DNA of 64,000 bases. Source: DYFT01 sp041695085. GTDB taxonomy: Bacteria; Bacteroidota; Ignavibacteria; UBA10030. Shown here one piece after another: positions 40,562-49,512 of the stretch. Location: contig JBGFRO010000009.1 in the NCBI GenBank assembly GCA_041695085.1, forward strand, positions 1-64,000, written 5' to 3'. Every line of letters begins with the position of its first letter. Position 1 is the stretch's first letter. The position numbers and the translations under genes are program-made. The notes beneath the pieces are model-generated. The model searched no databases, was not told the origin of the DNA, and saw only the letters and a list, made by a program, of their open reading frames with translations.

Positions 40562-41647
40562 ATGATTCCGCTCAAAACAGATTGCCGCCACTTCCGAGGC
40601 GACGTTCCTTGCAGACCGCATAAGCAGTTCGGCGTTCATTGCGTTGATGCAGAGGGGAACGATTGCACGCACTACGACCGTGTCGACACGCACATCCTCA
40701 TCATTAAGCTCGGAGCCATCGGCGATGTTATCCGCACCACACCAATCCTTCACGCTCTGAAATCTCGATACCCTCGCTCCAAAATCTACTGGCTCACACT
40801 GACACCGGAAGTCCTTCCATCGGTCGTCGACGAGAAACTCGACTTCTCCCTCGAGAACATCGTTGTTCTCCGATCCTTGCACTTCGATCTGTTAATCAAT
40901 CTCGACAAGGACCGTGAAGCGTGTGCACTTGCCACACAAATCGCCGCAACAAGGAAGCACGGTTTTATCCTGAAGGAGGGCATTATTTCTCCAATCGATG
41001 AAGCGGCGGCGCCGAAATATCTGACCGGCGTCTTCGACGATCTGAGCAAAGCCAACACAAAAAGTTACCCGCAGGAGTTGTTCGAGATCTGCGGTTTCAC
41101 CTTTGGCGGAGAATCCTACATTCTCGAACGTTCACCGACGGAGAAACGGTGGAACCTTTCCAAAAAGAAGAAGGTCATCGGACTGAACACCGGCTGCGGA
41201 GGACGATGGACCTCCCGACTCTGGGATGATAAAAACTGGATCACCCTTGCAAAGACGCTCCGAACAAAAGGGTACGAAGTGGTTCTTCTCGGCGGAGAAC
41301 AGGAGCACAAAAAGAACCTCAAATTCGCAAGGCTGTCGGGGGCAAAATATTTCGGGCACTTCCCCCTCCAGCAATTCATCAATCTGGTTGATCAGTGCGA
41401 TCTCGTCGTCACGGCCGTAACGATGGCGATGCACATCACCATCGGTTTGCAGAAAAAGATCGTCCTCTTCAACAACATCTTCAACAGGAACGAGTTTGAG
41501 TTATACGGTCTCGGCGTTGTGCTCGAACCCGAATTGCCGTGCCGGTGTTTCTATCAGCCGACGTGCACGAACGCGGACTACCGGTGCATGGAGCACTTAC
41601 CGGTACGCCGCGTCGTTGAGGCGTGCGTGAAGCTCCTTCCACGCTGA
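40562..41647 (+). CDS. GT9-family glycosyltransferase with Cys/His-rich N-terminus
   Basis: A 361-residue protein. Residues ~42-355 are a heptosyltransferase-like GT9 fold: ILIIKLGAIGDVIRTTPIL (N-terminal Rossmann), VIGLNTGCGGRWTSRLWDD (donor-phosphate loop) and VTAVTMAMHITIGLQKKIV near the C-terminal nucleotide site. The first 38 residues carry Cys8, Cys17, Cys27 and Cys35 interleaved with His10, His20, His26 and His37. A second cluster lies near the C-terminus (CRCFYQPTC, then a further Cys). It probably adds a sugar to a lipid-linked or LPS-type glycan. First gene of the plus-strand locus. Confidence 0.85.
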   Translation: MIPLKTDCRHFRGDVPCRPHKQFGVHCVDAEGNDCTHYDRVDTHILIIKLGAIGDVIRTTPILHALKSRYPRSKIYWLTLTPEVLPSVVDEKLDFSLENIVVLRSLHFDLLINLDKDREACALATQIAATRKHGFILKEGIISPIDEAAAPKYLTGVFDDLSKANTKSYPQELFEICGFTFGGESYILERSPTEKRWNLSKKKKVIGLNTGCGGRWTSRLWDDKNWITLAKTLRTKGYEVVLLGGEQEHKKNLKFARLSGAKYFGHFPLQQFINLVDQCDLVVTAVTMAMHITIGLQKKIVLFNNIFNRNEFELYGLGVVLEPELPCRCFYQPTCTNADYRCMEHLPVRRVVEACVKLLPR

Positions 41648-41775
41648 CCGGAGCCATCGCCGTGACCGCCTGTCTACTCTGCAGACATCCTTCGAAACAT
41701 CCCCTGTGCTCACGAAATTGACGGTACGCTGTGGCAACCGGCTTTTGGGAATCGGTAGATAAAGAAGCATAAGTT

Positions 41776-43383
41776 GTGTTTATCGATATGGCGAGACAGA
41801 AACAGGTCAATATACCACAAAGTTCTCTCTTCCCCTTCTTCAAGAATGCGCTCCAACATCGGTTGGCCGGAGTGATCCTTGCCGGCGTGTACTTCGTTGT
41901 CATGGCGTTCATCGGATTGAAGTATCACGTCGTAGGGGACTACAATGTGGAGACCGATTTCTACTGGAGTTATGTACCGCAAGCGAAGCACATCCTGGAG
42001 GGATCGCTCCCCATCGAGGACTTCCATGGTCCCGTCTACCCATTGGTCCTTGCGTTCATCAGTCTTTTCACCCGTGATCTGTTCCATGCGGGGGTGCTTC
42101 TTTCCACCCTCTCGGCCTCCATTGTTCTGTTGTTGGTGTATGAGTTGTTCAAACGCCTCTTCCGGGTTGACGTAGCCCTACTTGCAGTGATCCTCGTTGG
42201 CGTAAACACCACCTTTGTCCAGTACTCGTACACGGCGGGAACGGACATGCTCTTCATGGCTCTCGTGATGGCATCGACCTTTCTCCTTTTCCGTTCGGAG
42301 GAACGGTCGTGGCGCGATCTCATCATTGCGGCAGTTGTTTCCGCCATCGCGTATCTCACGCGCTACAATGGAGTCTTCATCGTCGCGGCAGCACCTGCCG
42401 CGTTCATCCTCGCAAATCCGTATCAACAAGAAAAGAAAGAACGCTGGCGAACGGCGGGTGTATTTCTTCTTTCCTTCTTCATCACCATCGCTCCATGGGG
42501 AATCTACTCGCTCGTCGAGAAAGGGAGCTTCTTTTACAACAAGAACTATCTCAACATCGCCTACGAGATGTTTGCAAAGGGGAAGATGAGCTGGGATCAG
42601 TACTGGAGCGTTGAGGCAAACAGATTCACATCCCTCACACAGGTGATTTTTGCCGACCCCGGACTCTTCATCTCTACTTTGCTGCGCAACGTAGTTGAAC
42701 ACCTTGAGGGCGATCTGGGAAGCTTGCTCGGATGGCATACCGGAGTGTTCTCGCTGCTCGGAATTGTGCTCCTCTTCAAAGACCATCCCACCCGCCGCGT
42801 GATGAGTTACTTGATCTTCGCCGCGATCTTTTTCGGTGTGTTGCTGCTTGTATTCTATGGGGAGCGCTTCTCCCTCTATCTGCTTCCTGCATATGTCGCC
42901 CTCGCTTTGCGGGCATTGACCTGGCAAAAGCTTGCGGAGTACCGCTTCTGGAATATCATTCATATCGGCGGACTTGTGGCTCTGGCGCTTGTCGTCTGGA
43001 CTGCGATGAATTCCTATCGCTTCAACAGAGAAAACATTGATTCGGGTCCGCAAGAGGTTGCCGTTATCGGACGATGGTTTGAACAGAACTTCGGTCGGAG
43101 TGAGAGCGGTAAGATCATCGTCGCTCGGAAGCCGCACATCGCATACTACCTGGACATGAAGATGCATTTCTTCCCCTACGTCTCAACCTACGATGAGCTC
43201 CTTGCCGAACTTCGGAAGGTAAACGCATCATATCTTTATTTCAGTTTAATGGAAGCTGGACTGCGACCGCAGTTCCAGCACCTTCTCGATCCGCGCAACG
43301 CGCCTCCGGAGTTGCGACCCATCACGTACGTCGCCTATCCACCTGCTGTCCTCTACAAAGTTGAGTTAGGGGAGGTGCGATGA
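41776..43383 (+). CDS. GT39/ArnT-like integral membrane glycosyltransferase
   Basis: A 535-residue polytopic protein with about ten membrane spans, resembling the PMT/ArnT (GT-C) fold. The first periplasmic loop has the acidic pair expected of GT-C enzymes (NVETDFYWSYVPQAKHILEG). Such enzymes use polyprenyl-phosphate sugars and transfer them outside the inner membrane. The frame opens with GTG at 41776; an ATG at 41788 is an alternative. The stop overlaps the next gene (ATGA at 43380). The 128 bp before it show nothing recognisable. Confidence 0.82.
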   Translation: MFIDMARQKQVNIPQSSLFPFFKNALQHRLAGVILAGVYFVVMAFIGLKYHVVGDYNVETDFYWSYVPQAKHILEGSLPIEDFHGPVYPLVLAFISLFTRDLFHAGVLLSTLSASIVLLLVYELFKRLFRVDVALLAVILVGVNTTFVQYSYTAGTDMLFMALVMASTFLLFRSEERSWRDLIIAAVVSAIAYLTRYNGVFIVAAAPAAFILANPYQQEKKERWRTAGVFLLSFFITIAPWGIYSLVEKGSFFYNKNYLNIAYEMFAKGKMSWDQYWSVEANRFTSLTQVIFADPGLFISTLLRNVVEHLEGDLGSLLGWHTGVFSLLGIVLLFKDHPTRRVMSYLIFAAIFFGVLLLVFYGERFSLYLLPAYVALALRALTWQKLAEYRFWNIIHIGGLVALALVVWTAMNSYRFNRENIDSGPQEVAVIGRWFEQNFGRSESGKIIVARKPHIAYYLDMKMHFFPYVSTYDELLAELRKVNASYLYFSLMEAGLRPQFQHLLDPRNAPPELRPITYVAYPPAVLYKVELGEVR

Positions 43384-44513
43384 ACATTGTCATCGTCAGC
43401 ACGGCCTATCCCTTACGCGGCGGCATTGCGCATTATGTCGCGCTTCTCTCTAAACATCTTTCGGTGCGACATCACGTGGAGATCGTCACGTTTTCGCGCC
43501 AGTATCCGAAGCTTCTCTTCCCGGGTAAAACCCAAGAAGAAACAGCGGGCGCGGCTGGAACGGTTGTTCCTTCGGAACAATTAATCGACAGCATGAATCC
43601 ATGGACCTGGTTCACTGCGGCCAAAGCGATCGCGAGAAAAAGGCCGAACCTGCTCGTGTTCAAGTACTGGCTCCCATTTTTCGGACCCTGTTTCGGAACA
43701 ATCGCGCGATTGGTCAAACGATGGACAGGGGCGAAGATATTATTCATCTGTGACAACGTTATCCCTCACGAAAAGCGGCCCGGTGACCGTTTGTTCACGC
43801 GATATGCGTTCAACGTTGCGGATTACTTCATCGTTCAGTCGCATGCCGTCGAGCGCGAGCTCCTCGCATTCCATGCGGGCGCGAACTATCGCTATGTTCC
43901 ACATCCGGTCTATGAAATTTTTGGGGAAGGAATGACCAAAGCCGATGCCCGCGCATCGTTAGGATTGACGGATGATCACATCGCTCTCTTCTTCGGATAT
44001 ATCAGGCGCTATAAAGGACTCCACGTTCTGCTTGATGCGATGCCGAAGATTCTTCAACAACTCCGGCTACGACTCCTTATCGTTGGGGAATTCTATGGAG
44101 ATGAAGAGGCGTATCGGCAGCAGATGATCCGCAACGGCATCGGGCAGGCGGTGACGCTCGTCTCAGCCTACGTGCCGAATGAGGAGGTTGGGAAATACTT
44201 CTGTGCGGCGGATGTCGTTGTTCTCCCGTACATTTCCGCCACACAGAGCGGCATCGTGCAGATTGCTTATCAGTTCGAGCGTCCGGTGATAGCAACGAAT
44301 GTGGGGGGATTGTCTGAAGTGGTCCTCCATGAGAAAACCGGATATCTCGTTCCTTCCAACCGCCCCGATCTGCTCGCCGATGCGGTGGTGAAGTTTTATC
44401 GTGAACGGAAAGGAGAGGAGTTCACCGCCAACATACGTGAGGAAAAGAAGAAGTATTCTTGGGAGAATTTGGTATTCGGGATTGAAGAATTGGTCGGAGC
44501 ACGGACACCGTGA
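43380..44513 (+). CDS. GT4-family glycosyltransferase
   Basis: A 377-residue GT-B enzyme: VIVSTAYPLRGGIAHYVALL at the N-terminus, FGYIRRYKGLHVLLDAM in the linker to the nucleotide-sugar domain, and ATQSGIVQIAYQFERPVIAT, which stands where GT4 proteins have E-x7-E; the first glutamate is replaced by glutamine. It is probably cytoplasmic and adds a sugar to a lipid-linked glycan. Start overlaps the previous stop by four bases. Confidence 0.88.
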   Translation: MNIVIVSTAYPLRGGIAHYVALLSKHLSVRHHVEIVTFSRQYPKLLFPGKTQEETAGAAGTVVPSEQLIDSMNPWTWFTAAKAIARKRPNLLVFKYWLPFFGPCFGTIARLVKRWTGAKILFICDNVIPHEKRPGDRLFTRYAFNVADYFIVQSHAVERELLAFHAGANYRYVPHPVYEIFGEGMTKADARASLGLTDDHIALFFGYIRRYKGLHVLLDAMPKILQQLRLRLLIVGEFYGDEEAYRQQMIRNGIGQAVTLVSAYVPNEEVGKYFCAADVVVLPYISATQSGIVQIAYQFERPVIATNVGGLSEVVLHEKTGYLVPSNRPDLLADAVVKFYRERKGEEFTANIREEKKKYSWENLVFGIEELVGARTP

Positions 44514-44676
44514 AGCTCCAGAAAGGGAACGCCCAGAAGGAGTTTGATCCCGCGATCAGAGTGTCGATCCAGAGGCCATGCACTGGGCCAGGGCTTTACA
44601 CCAGCACTCTTCCCTCTTCCTTCGTGTCTTGCGCGAGTGCGGTGAGTTCTCTCTTGACGATAAGATTTAAACCATC

Positions 44677-45486
44677 GTGAAATACGATCCGATCAAATAC
44701 TCCATCGGCCGGATAGTCCGCAACAACGTTCTGTTGCGGAAGTTCTTTTATATGCTTCTCGGCGTGATGTTTTTGCGTGAGTGGCATGTGAAACGCGAGC
44801 TACGAAGACTACTTGGCTCGGAACATCGTCCCATGCGGATTTACGACGCTGGCAGTGGGTTCGGTCAGTATTCCTACTATTGCGCGCAGAAGTTCCCCCA
44901 CTGTTCGATCCTCGCTGTTGATGTAAAAGAAGAACAGATCGAAGATTGTCGCGCCTTTTTTCGCAAGGCAAAACTGCACAATGTCCGCTTCGAAGTAGAA
45001 GACCTCGCTCAGCCGAAGCATGAATATGAGTTCGATCTCATTCTGTCCGTCGACGTCATGGAGCACATTGCGGACGACGTAAGAGTCTTCCGTCATCTGC
45101 ATCGGGCGCTTGTACCGGGAGGACGGCTGCTCGTCAACACCCCTTCGAACCTCGGCGGCTCCGATGCGCACTCGCACAAAGAAGAAAGCTTCATCGAAGA
45201 GCATGCGCGCACCGGCTACGGCGTCGATGAAATTCGGCAGAAATTAGAATCGGTTGGATTCGAGATCGAAAAGATAAAGTTCACGTACGGTCCCTGGGGA
45301 TCACTCGCGTGGCGAGTCGGAATCAAATATCCCATGGTCATGTTGAACACGAGCAAAGTGTTCTTTCTCCTCTTGCCCTTGTACTACCTGCTTGCTCTTC
45401 CGATCGTCCTTCCCTTCATGTATCTCGACTACGTTTCTGATAATACCGGAGGGACCGGATTGCTCGTGGTTGCGAGAAAACGATGA
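44677..45486 (+). CDS. SAM-dependent methyltransferase with C-terminal membrane segment
   Basis: A 269-residue class I methyltransferase: YDAGSGFGQYSYYCA is the SAM-binding motif I, VDVMEHIADDVRVFRHLHRAL the post-motif region. The C-terminus has a strong hydrophobic hairpin (VFFLLLPLYYLLALPIVLPFMY), so it is membrane-attached. GTG start at 44677 after a 163-bp gap in which I see no clear signal. Likely modifies a lipid-linked sugar; target unknown. Its end overlaps the next GT4 gene by four bases. Confidence 0.85.
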   Translation: MKYDPIKYSIGRIVRNNVLLRKFFYMLLGVMFLREWHVKRELRRLLGSEHRPMRIYDAGSGFGQYSYYCAQKFPHCSILAVDVKEEQIEDCRAFFRKAKLHNVRFEVEDLAQPKHEYEFDLILSVDVMEHIADDVRVFRHLHRALVPGGRLLVNTPSNLGGSDAHSHKEESFIEEHARTGYGVDEIRQKLESVGFEIEKIKFTYGPWGSLAWRVGIKYPMVMLNTSKVFFLLLPLYYLLALPIVLPFMYLDYVSDNTGGTGLLVVARKR

Positions 45487-46799
45487 AGAAGGTTCTCATC
45501 ATCACATATTACTTTCCCCCTTCGGGCGGACCCGGCGTCCAGCGCGTGCTGAAGTTCGTCAAATACCTCCCTGAATCGGGTTGGCAACCGGTGGTGCTGA
45601 CGGTGCAGGACGGCGACTACCCTGCCCGCGATGAATCGCTCCTCGATGAAATTCCCCACCACGCCGTCGTGTACCGCACAAAAATATTCGAGCCGTACCG
45701 GCTGTATCGCAAACTCACCGGCAAACCACCAAACGCACCCGTCGATGTGGAGAACATCCCCCAATCGGGCAGAAAAAAGTCTGTAGCGGAGCGCGTTGCA
45801 GAGTTCATCCGCTCCACGTTCTTCATTCCCGACGCACGCATTGGATGGTATCCGTATGCGGTAAGTGAAGGTTTGGAGATCATTCGGCGCGAAGGGATCG
45901 ATGCGATCTACTCCTCCTCTCCACCCTACACCACCGCTCTTATCGCACTGAAATTGCATCGAACAACGGGTCTGCCGTGGATCGCGGGATTTCGGGATCC
46001 GTGGACCGGTTTCCTTTCCACACCTCAGCGGTGGTTTGTTCCCGCGGCAATTGACCGGTACCTTGAAGCGACCGTTTTCAAGTCTGCAACGGTGGTGGAG
46101 GCGGCTTGGCGCGGTATTTTGAAAGACATCATCAAAAAAATTCCGGACATCGATTGCCAAAAGCTGATTTACCTTCCGAATGGCTTTGACAGTGAAGACT
46201 ACCCCAACATCCGACCGCGAAACGACGGCATCTTTACAGTCACGTATACGGGTTCGATGTACGGCAAACGAAATCCGCAGACATTTCTGCAAGGGGTCGA
46301 GCAAGCAGTGCGGGAAGGGAGTGTTGAGCGTGAGCGGATCAAACTGAAGTTCATCGGACGATTTGGAGGAGAGGTGAAGGAGATGTTTCGACTTTCTTCC
46401 ATCCGTGACCGGATTGAAGAGGTCTCGTATCTTCCCCATTCACGAAGCGTGGAGGAGTTGTTACAGGCGGATGCCCTCCTGCTCGTCGTCGATGAGGCCG
46501 ATGGAAGCAGTGAGATTGTTCCCGGCAAAGTCTTCGAGTATCTCGGTGCGGAGCGTCCAATCATTGCCCTCGCGCCGGAGGGAGCGGTGGCCGAGTTGAT
46601 ACGAGAGACCAACACGGGATGGGTAGTGCCGAACCGAGATATCGCTGCGATCAAAGATGCGTTCGTTGAATGTTACCGGAAAACTCTCTATCATAGTCAT
46701 CAGTTTGAACCCAATCGCGAAGCCATACGCAGGTACGATCGAAGAGAAATCACTCGCCAACTCGCCGTGCTGCTCGATAACGTCATCCGCCGGCATTAA
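45483..46799 (+). CDS. GT4-family glycosyltransferase
   Basis: A 438-residue GT-B enzyme starting KKVLIITYYFPPSGGPGVQR, the pattern of WbuB-like GT4 proteins. GFRDPWTG and YLPNGFDSEDY precede the C-terminal domain, and SSEIVPGKVFEYLGAERPII carries the Glu and Lys of the nucleotide-sugar site. Coupled to the methyltransferase by an ATGA overlap and 18 bp before the YfhO gene. Confidence 0.9.
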   Translation: MKKVLIITYYFPPSGGPGVQRVLKFVKYLPESGWQPVVLTVQDGDYPARDESLLDEIPHHAVVYRTKIFEPYRLYRKLTGKPPNAPVDVENIPQSGRKKSVAERVAEFIRSTFFIPDARIGWYPYAVSEGLEIIRREGIDAIYSSSPPYTTALIALKLHRTTGLPWIAGFRDPWTGFLSTPQRWFVPAAIDRYLEATVFKSATVVEAAWRGILKDIIKKIPDIDCQKLIYLPNGFDSEDYPNIRPRNDGIFTVTYTGSMYGKRNPQTFLQGVEQAVREGSVERERIKLKFIGRFGGEVKEMFRLSSIRDRIEEVSYLPHSRSVEELLQADALLLVVDEADGSSEIVPGKVFEYLGAERPIIALAPEGAVAELIRETNTGWVVPNRDIAAIKDAFVECYRKTLYHSHQFEPNREAIRRYDRREITRQLAVLLDNVIRRH

Positions 46800-46817
46800 T
46801 CCTTCCAACAAATTCCC

Positions 46818-49409
46818 ATGAGCAAAGATCGAAAAGAACGCGCCGGGTTCCACGCGACCGGCGGCGAGACAAGTTTCATTCCTCCCAAATATCAACACGC
46901 GGTCGCGGTGTTGCTGTTGCTGGTGAGTCTGTTGGTTTTCTTCCACGAAATTTTCTTCGGCGGCAAGACATTCATCGAAGCGGATACGATTGCCTCCCAC
47001 AGCTTTGATACGTTTCTCGCTGATGCAAAGGCACAGGGTATCTTCCCTCTCTGGAACCCTTACATTTTCTGCGGCATGCCCGCATACGGCAGTCTGACGG
47101 TCACGGGCGAACGGCTGTTCGATCTGACCGCAACCGCGTTGGGGTACGTGAGCACGTTGTTCGGTTGGATTCTCCTGAACCCTCCTTCCGGTTGGGTTTA
47201 TTTCTTTTACTTCGTCTTCGCATCCGGCGTCTACCTTCTTGTCTACTCGAAGCTGAAGAACAAAGCGGCCTCGTGGCTGGCGGCGTTTTCTACCCTGTTC
47301 TCAATGTACATTATCATCTGGGTGATGTCGGGTCACAACACAAAAATCGCGGTCATCGCCTTTCTTCCGTACGTCTTACTCGTCATCGAAAAACTGCGCG
47401 AGAGGTTCAGTCTCCCCCTCGCTCTCGTCCTCGTTCTCCTCCTGCACTTCTCGTTCCTTCCGAGCCATGTGCAGATGATTTTCTACATGTATTTGGCGGT
47501 CGGTGTGTACTTACTCTTCTTTCTTGTTCGATCTGTCCTTGGAAAGAAGAAGGAAGGGGAAGAGATGACCAACACCTCTTGGAAGGGAATTGTTCGAGCT
47601 GGACTCGTCTTTGCTCTTGCCTCCGGACTCGCGTTCGCGATGGATGCCGACCGGTATCTCTCCGTATGGGAATACAATCCTTACTCCATACGCGGATCAA
47701 ATCCGATCGTGCCGACAGTGCAACAGGGGGATATGAAAACGGTTGAAGGGGGACTCGATTATGATTACGCAACGAGTTGGTCCTTCGCACCCGGTGAAAT
47801 GCTGACATGGCTCATTCCCTCATGGTATGGTTTTGGGGTGATTGAGTATCAGGGACTGCTTTCAAACAATCAAAAAGTCCGCGTCAATTCCTACTGGGGA
47901 CCACAGCCGTTTACGCATGCGCCTCAGTATATGGGGATCATCGTCTTGTTACTCGCAGTGTGGGGGTTTTTGCGAAACAGGCGCGATCCGTTCGTGCAAT
48001 ATCTTGCTGTCATGATAGTCTTCTCGGTACTTGTTGCCTTCGGCAAAGAGTTCCCGATTGTGTACGACCTTATGTACCGCTACTTCCCGATGTTCAACAA
48101 GTTCCGCATCCCATCGATGATCCTTGTACTGGTGCAGATCTTCGTCCCGATTCTTGCGGCATACGGTGTTGCTTCGCTCGTGAAGCTGCGCGAGCAATCC
48201 TCATCGGCGGAACTTGAGAAAGTGAAGAAGCAATTGCTGTATGGCGTCGCGGCGGTTGGGGGGGTGTTGTTGATATTGAACTTTTCATTTGAGAGCCTTC
48301 TGTCGAGACAAGCAATCCAAAACACCTTCTCCACCTTCTTCGGCTACCAGCTCCCGAAAGACCGCGTGATCGAGGAGGTCATGCGACAGATTCCGCTCCA
48401 GGTTACGACGGAGATCACAAAGACACTTGCATCATTCGTTCGAACAGATGTGTACTTTGCAGTTTTTTTCTTACTGGTGGCAGGTGGAGCAACGTATGCG
48501 TATCTCAGGAACAAGATCACCTTTGCCTCGTTCATCGTAGTCCTCGTCGCCGTGATCGGCTTTGATCTCTGGCGCGTAGCTTACAAGCCGATGGAAGTGC
48601 ACGATCGAGCACGACAAGAACAACTCTTCACGGCCCCCGACCATGTGCGCTATCTGCAATCGGACTCCACGCTCTACCGTGTGCTGGAGTTTGAGAATGG
48701 CCAGCCACCGTATAACAATATACTTGCCTACTGGCGTATTCAGAACGCCTACGGTTATCAGGGTGCGAAGATGCGGGCGTATCAGGATATGGTGGATGTC
48801 GTGGGACTTCGGAATCCGTTGGTGTGGGGATTGATGAACGTGAAGTACATCATCTCGAATCAGCCCGATTCAAGCGCGGGATTGGGGCTTGTGTACAACG
48901 GGGCGCAGGCAAAGGTCTATGCTTATCTCTCCTCCCTGCCGCGTGCGTTCTTCGTGAACCGATACGAAGTGACGAATGGACTTGGAATTCTGAACAAAAT
49001 CTCAACGATGGCTTTTGACCCGCGTGAAGTTGTATACTTTCTCGAAGATCCAAAACTCGATATCGAACCCCCTCATCCCGCGGCAAAGGTTGAGTTTATC
49101 CGATACGGCATTCAGAATCTCGAGCTGCAAACGACGACGGCGGGAACAAACCTTCTCTTCTTGAGCGAAACGTATTACCCGGAAGGGTGGAAGGCATTCG
49201 TCAACGGCAAGGAGGTTCCCATTTACCGGGCAAACTACCTCTTCCGTGCCATTGTCGTTCCGGGCGGAATCAACAAAGTCGAAATGAAATTTGAGCCGCG
49301 CGGATTCTACCTCGGCAAGAACCTGAGTCTCGCTGCCAATATCTTGATCCTCGGCGGGCTCGGTTTCTACGGCGCACGCTTCATCCGATCCCGTCAACGC
49401 ACCACGTAG
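46818..49409 (+). CDS. YfhO-family membrane protein
   Basis: An 863-residue protein with about 12-14 membrane spans and a soluble C-terminal domain (~690-830). WNPYIFCGMPAYGS and GHNTKIAVIAFLPY are typical of YfhO/DUF6541-like GT-C proteins; the family is involved in glycosylation of lipoteichoic acid or other surface glycans in Bacillus. The C-terminal LFLSETYYPEGWKAFVNGKEV segment is also characteristic. It is probably a GT-C glycosyltransferase of this locus. The 103 bp to asnB show nothing notable. Confidence 0.87.
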   Translation: MSKDRKERAGFHATGGETSFIPPKYQHAVAVLLLLVSLLVFFHEIFFGGKTFIEADTIASHSFDTFLADAKAQGIFPLWNPYIFCGMPAYGSLTVTGERLFDLTATALGYVSTLFGWILLNPPSGWVYFFYFVFASGVYLLVYSKLKNKAASWLAAFSTLFSMYIIIWVMSGHNTKIAVIAFLPYVLLVIEKLRERFSLPLALVLVLLLHFSFLPSHVQMIFYMYLAVGVYLLFFLVRSVLGKKKEGEEMTNTSWKGIVRAGLVFALASGLAFAMDADRYLSVWEYNPYSIRGSNPIVPTVQQGDMKTVEGGLDYDYATSWSFAPGEMLTWLIPSWYGFGVIEYQGLLSNNQKVRVNSYWGPQPFTHAPQYMGIIVLLLAVWGFLRNRRDPFVQYLAVMIVFSVLVAFGKEFPIVYDLMYRYFPMFNKFRIPSMILVLVQIFVPILAAYGVASLVKLREQSSSAELEKVKKQLLYGVAAVGGVLLILNFSFESLLSRQAIQNTFSTFFGYQLPKDRVIEEVMRQIPLQVTTEITKTLASFVRTDVYFAVFFLLVAGGATYAYLRNKITFASFIVVLVAVIGFDLWRVAYKPMEVHDRARQEQLFTAPDHVRYLQSDSTLYRVLEFENGQPPYNNILAYWRIQNAYGYQGAKMRAYQDMVDVVGLRNPLVWGLMNVKYIISNQPDSSAGLGLVYNGAQAKVYAYLSSLPRAFFVNRYEVTNGLGILNKISTMAFDPREVVYFLEDPKLDIEPPHPAAKVEFIRYGIQNLELQTTTAGTNLLFLSETYYPEGWKAFVNGKEVPIYRANYLFRAIVVPGGINKVEMKFEPRGFYLGKNLSLAANILILGGLGFYGARFIRSRQRTT

Positions 49410-49512
49410 ACGGCAGGCTGATTCTTCAGAGGTTCGTTTCGCTCCTCGTGGTGCCATTCTCGCGTTTGCAACTTCGCGGAACGCGTTTTCGCTCAGATAC
49501 TCACTTCACCCC

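Noticed and set aside
42178..43167. 329-codon open frame antisense to the GT39-like gene
   Set aside because: Very polar, no family; it mirrors a hydrophobic membrane protein on the plus strand.
44571..44600. Fourth copy of the interspersed element (GAGGCCATGC near 44573)
   Set aside because: No matching right end, hairpin or TTTTCGCA motif follows.
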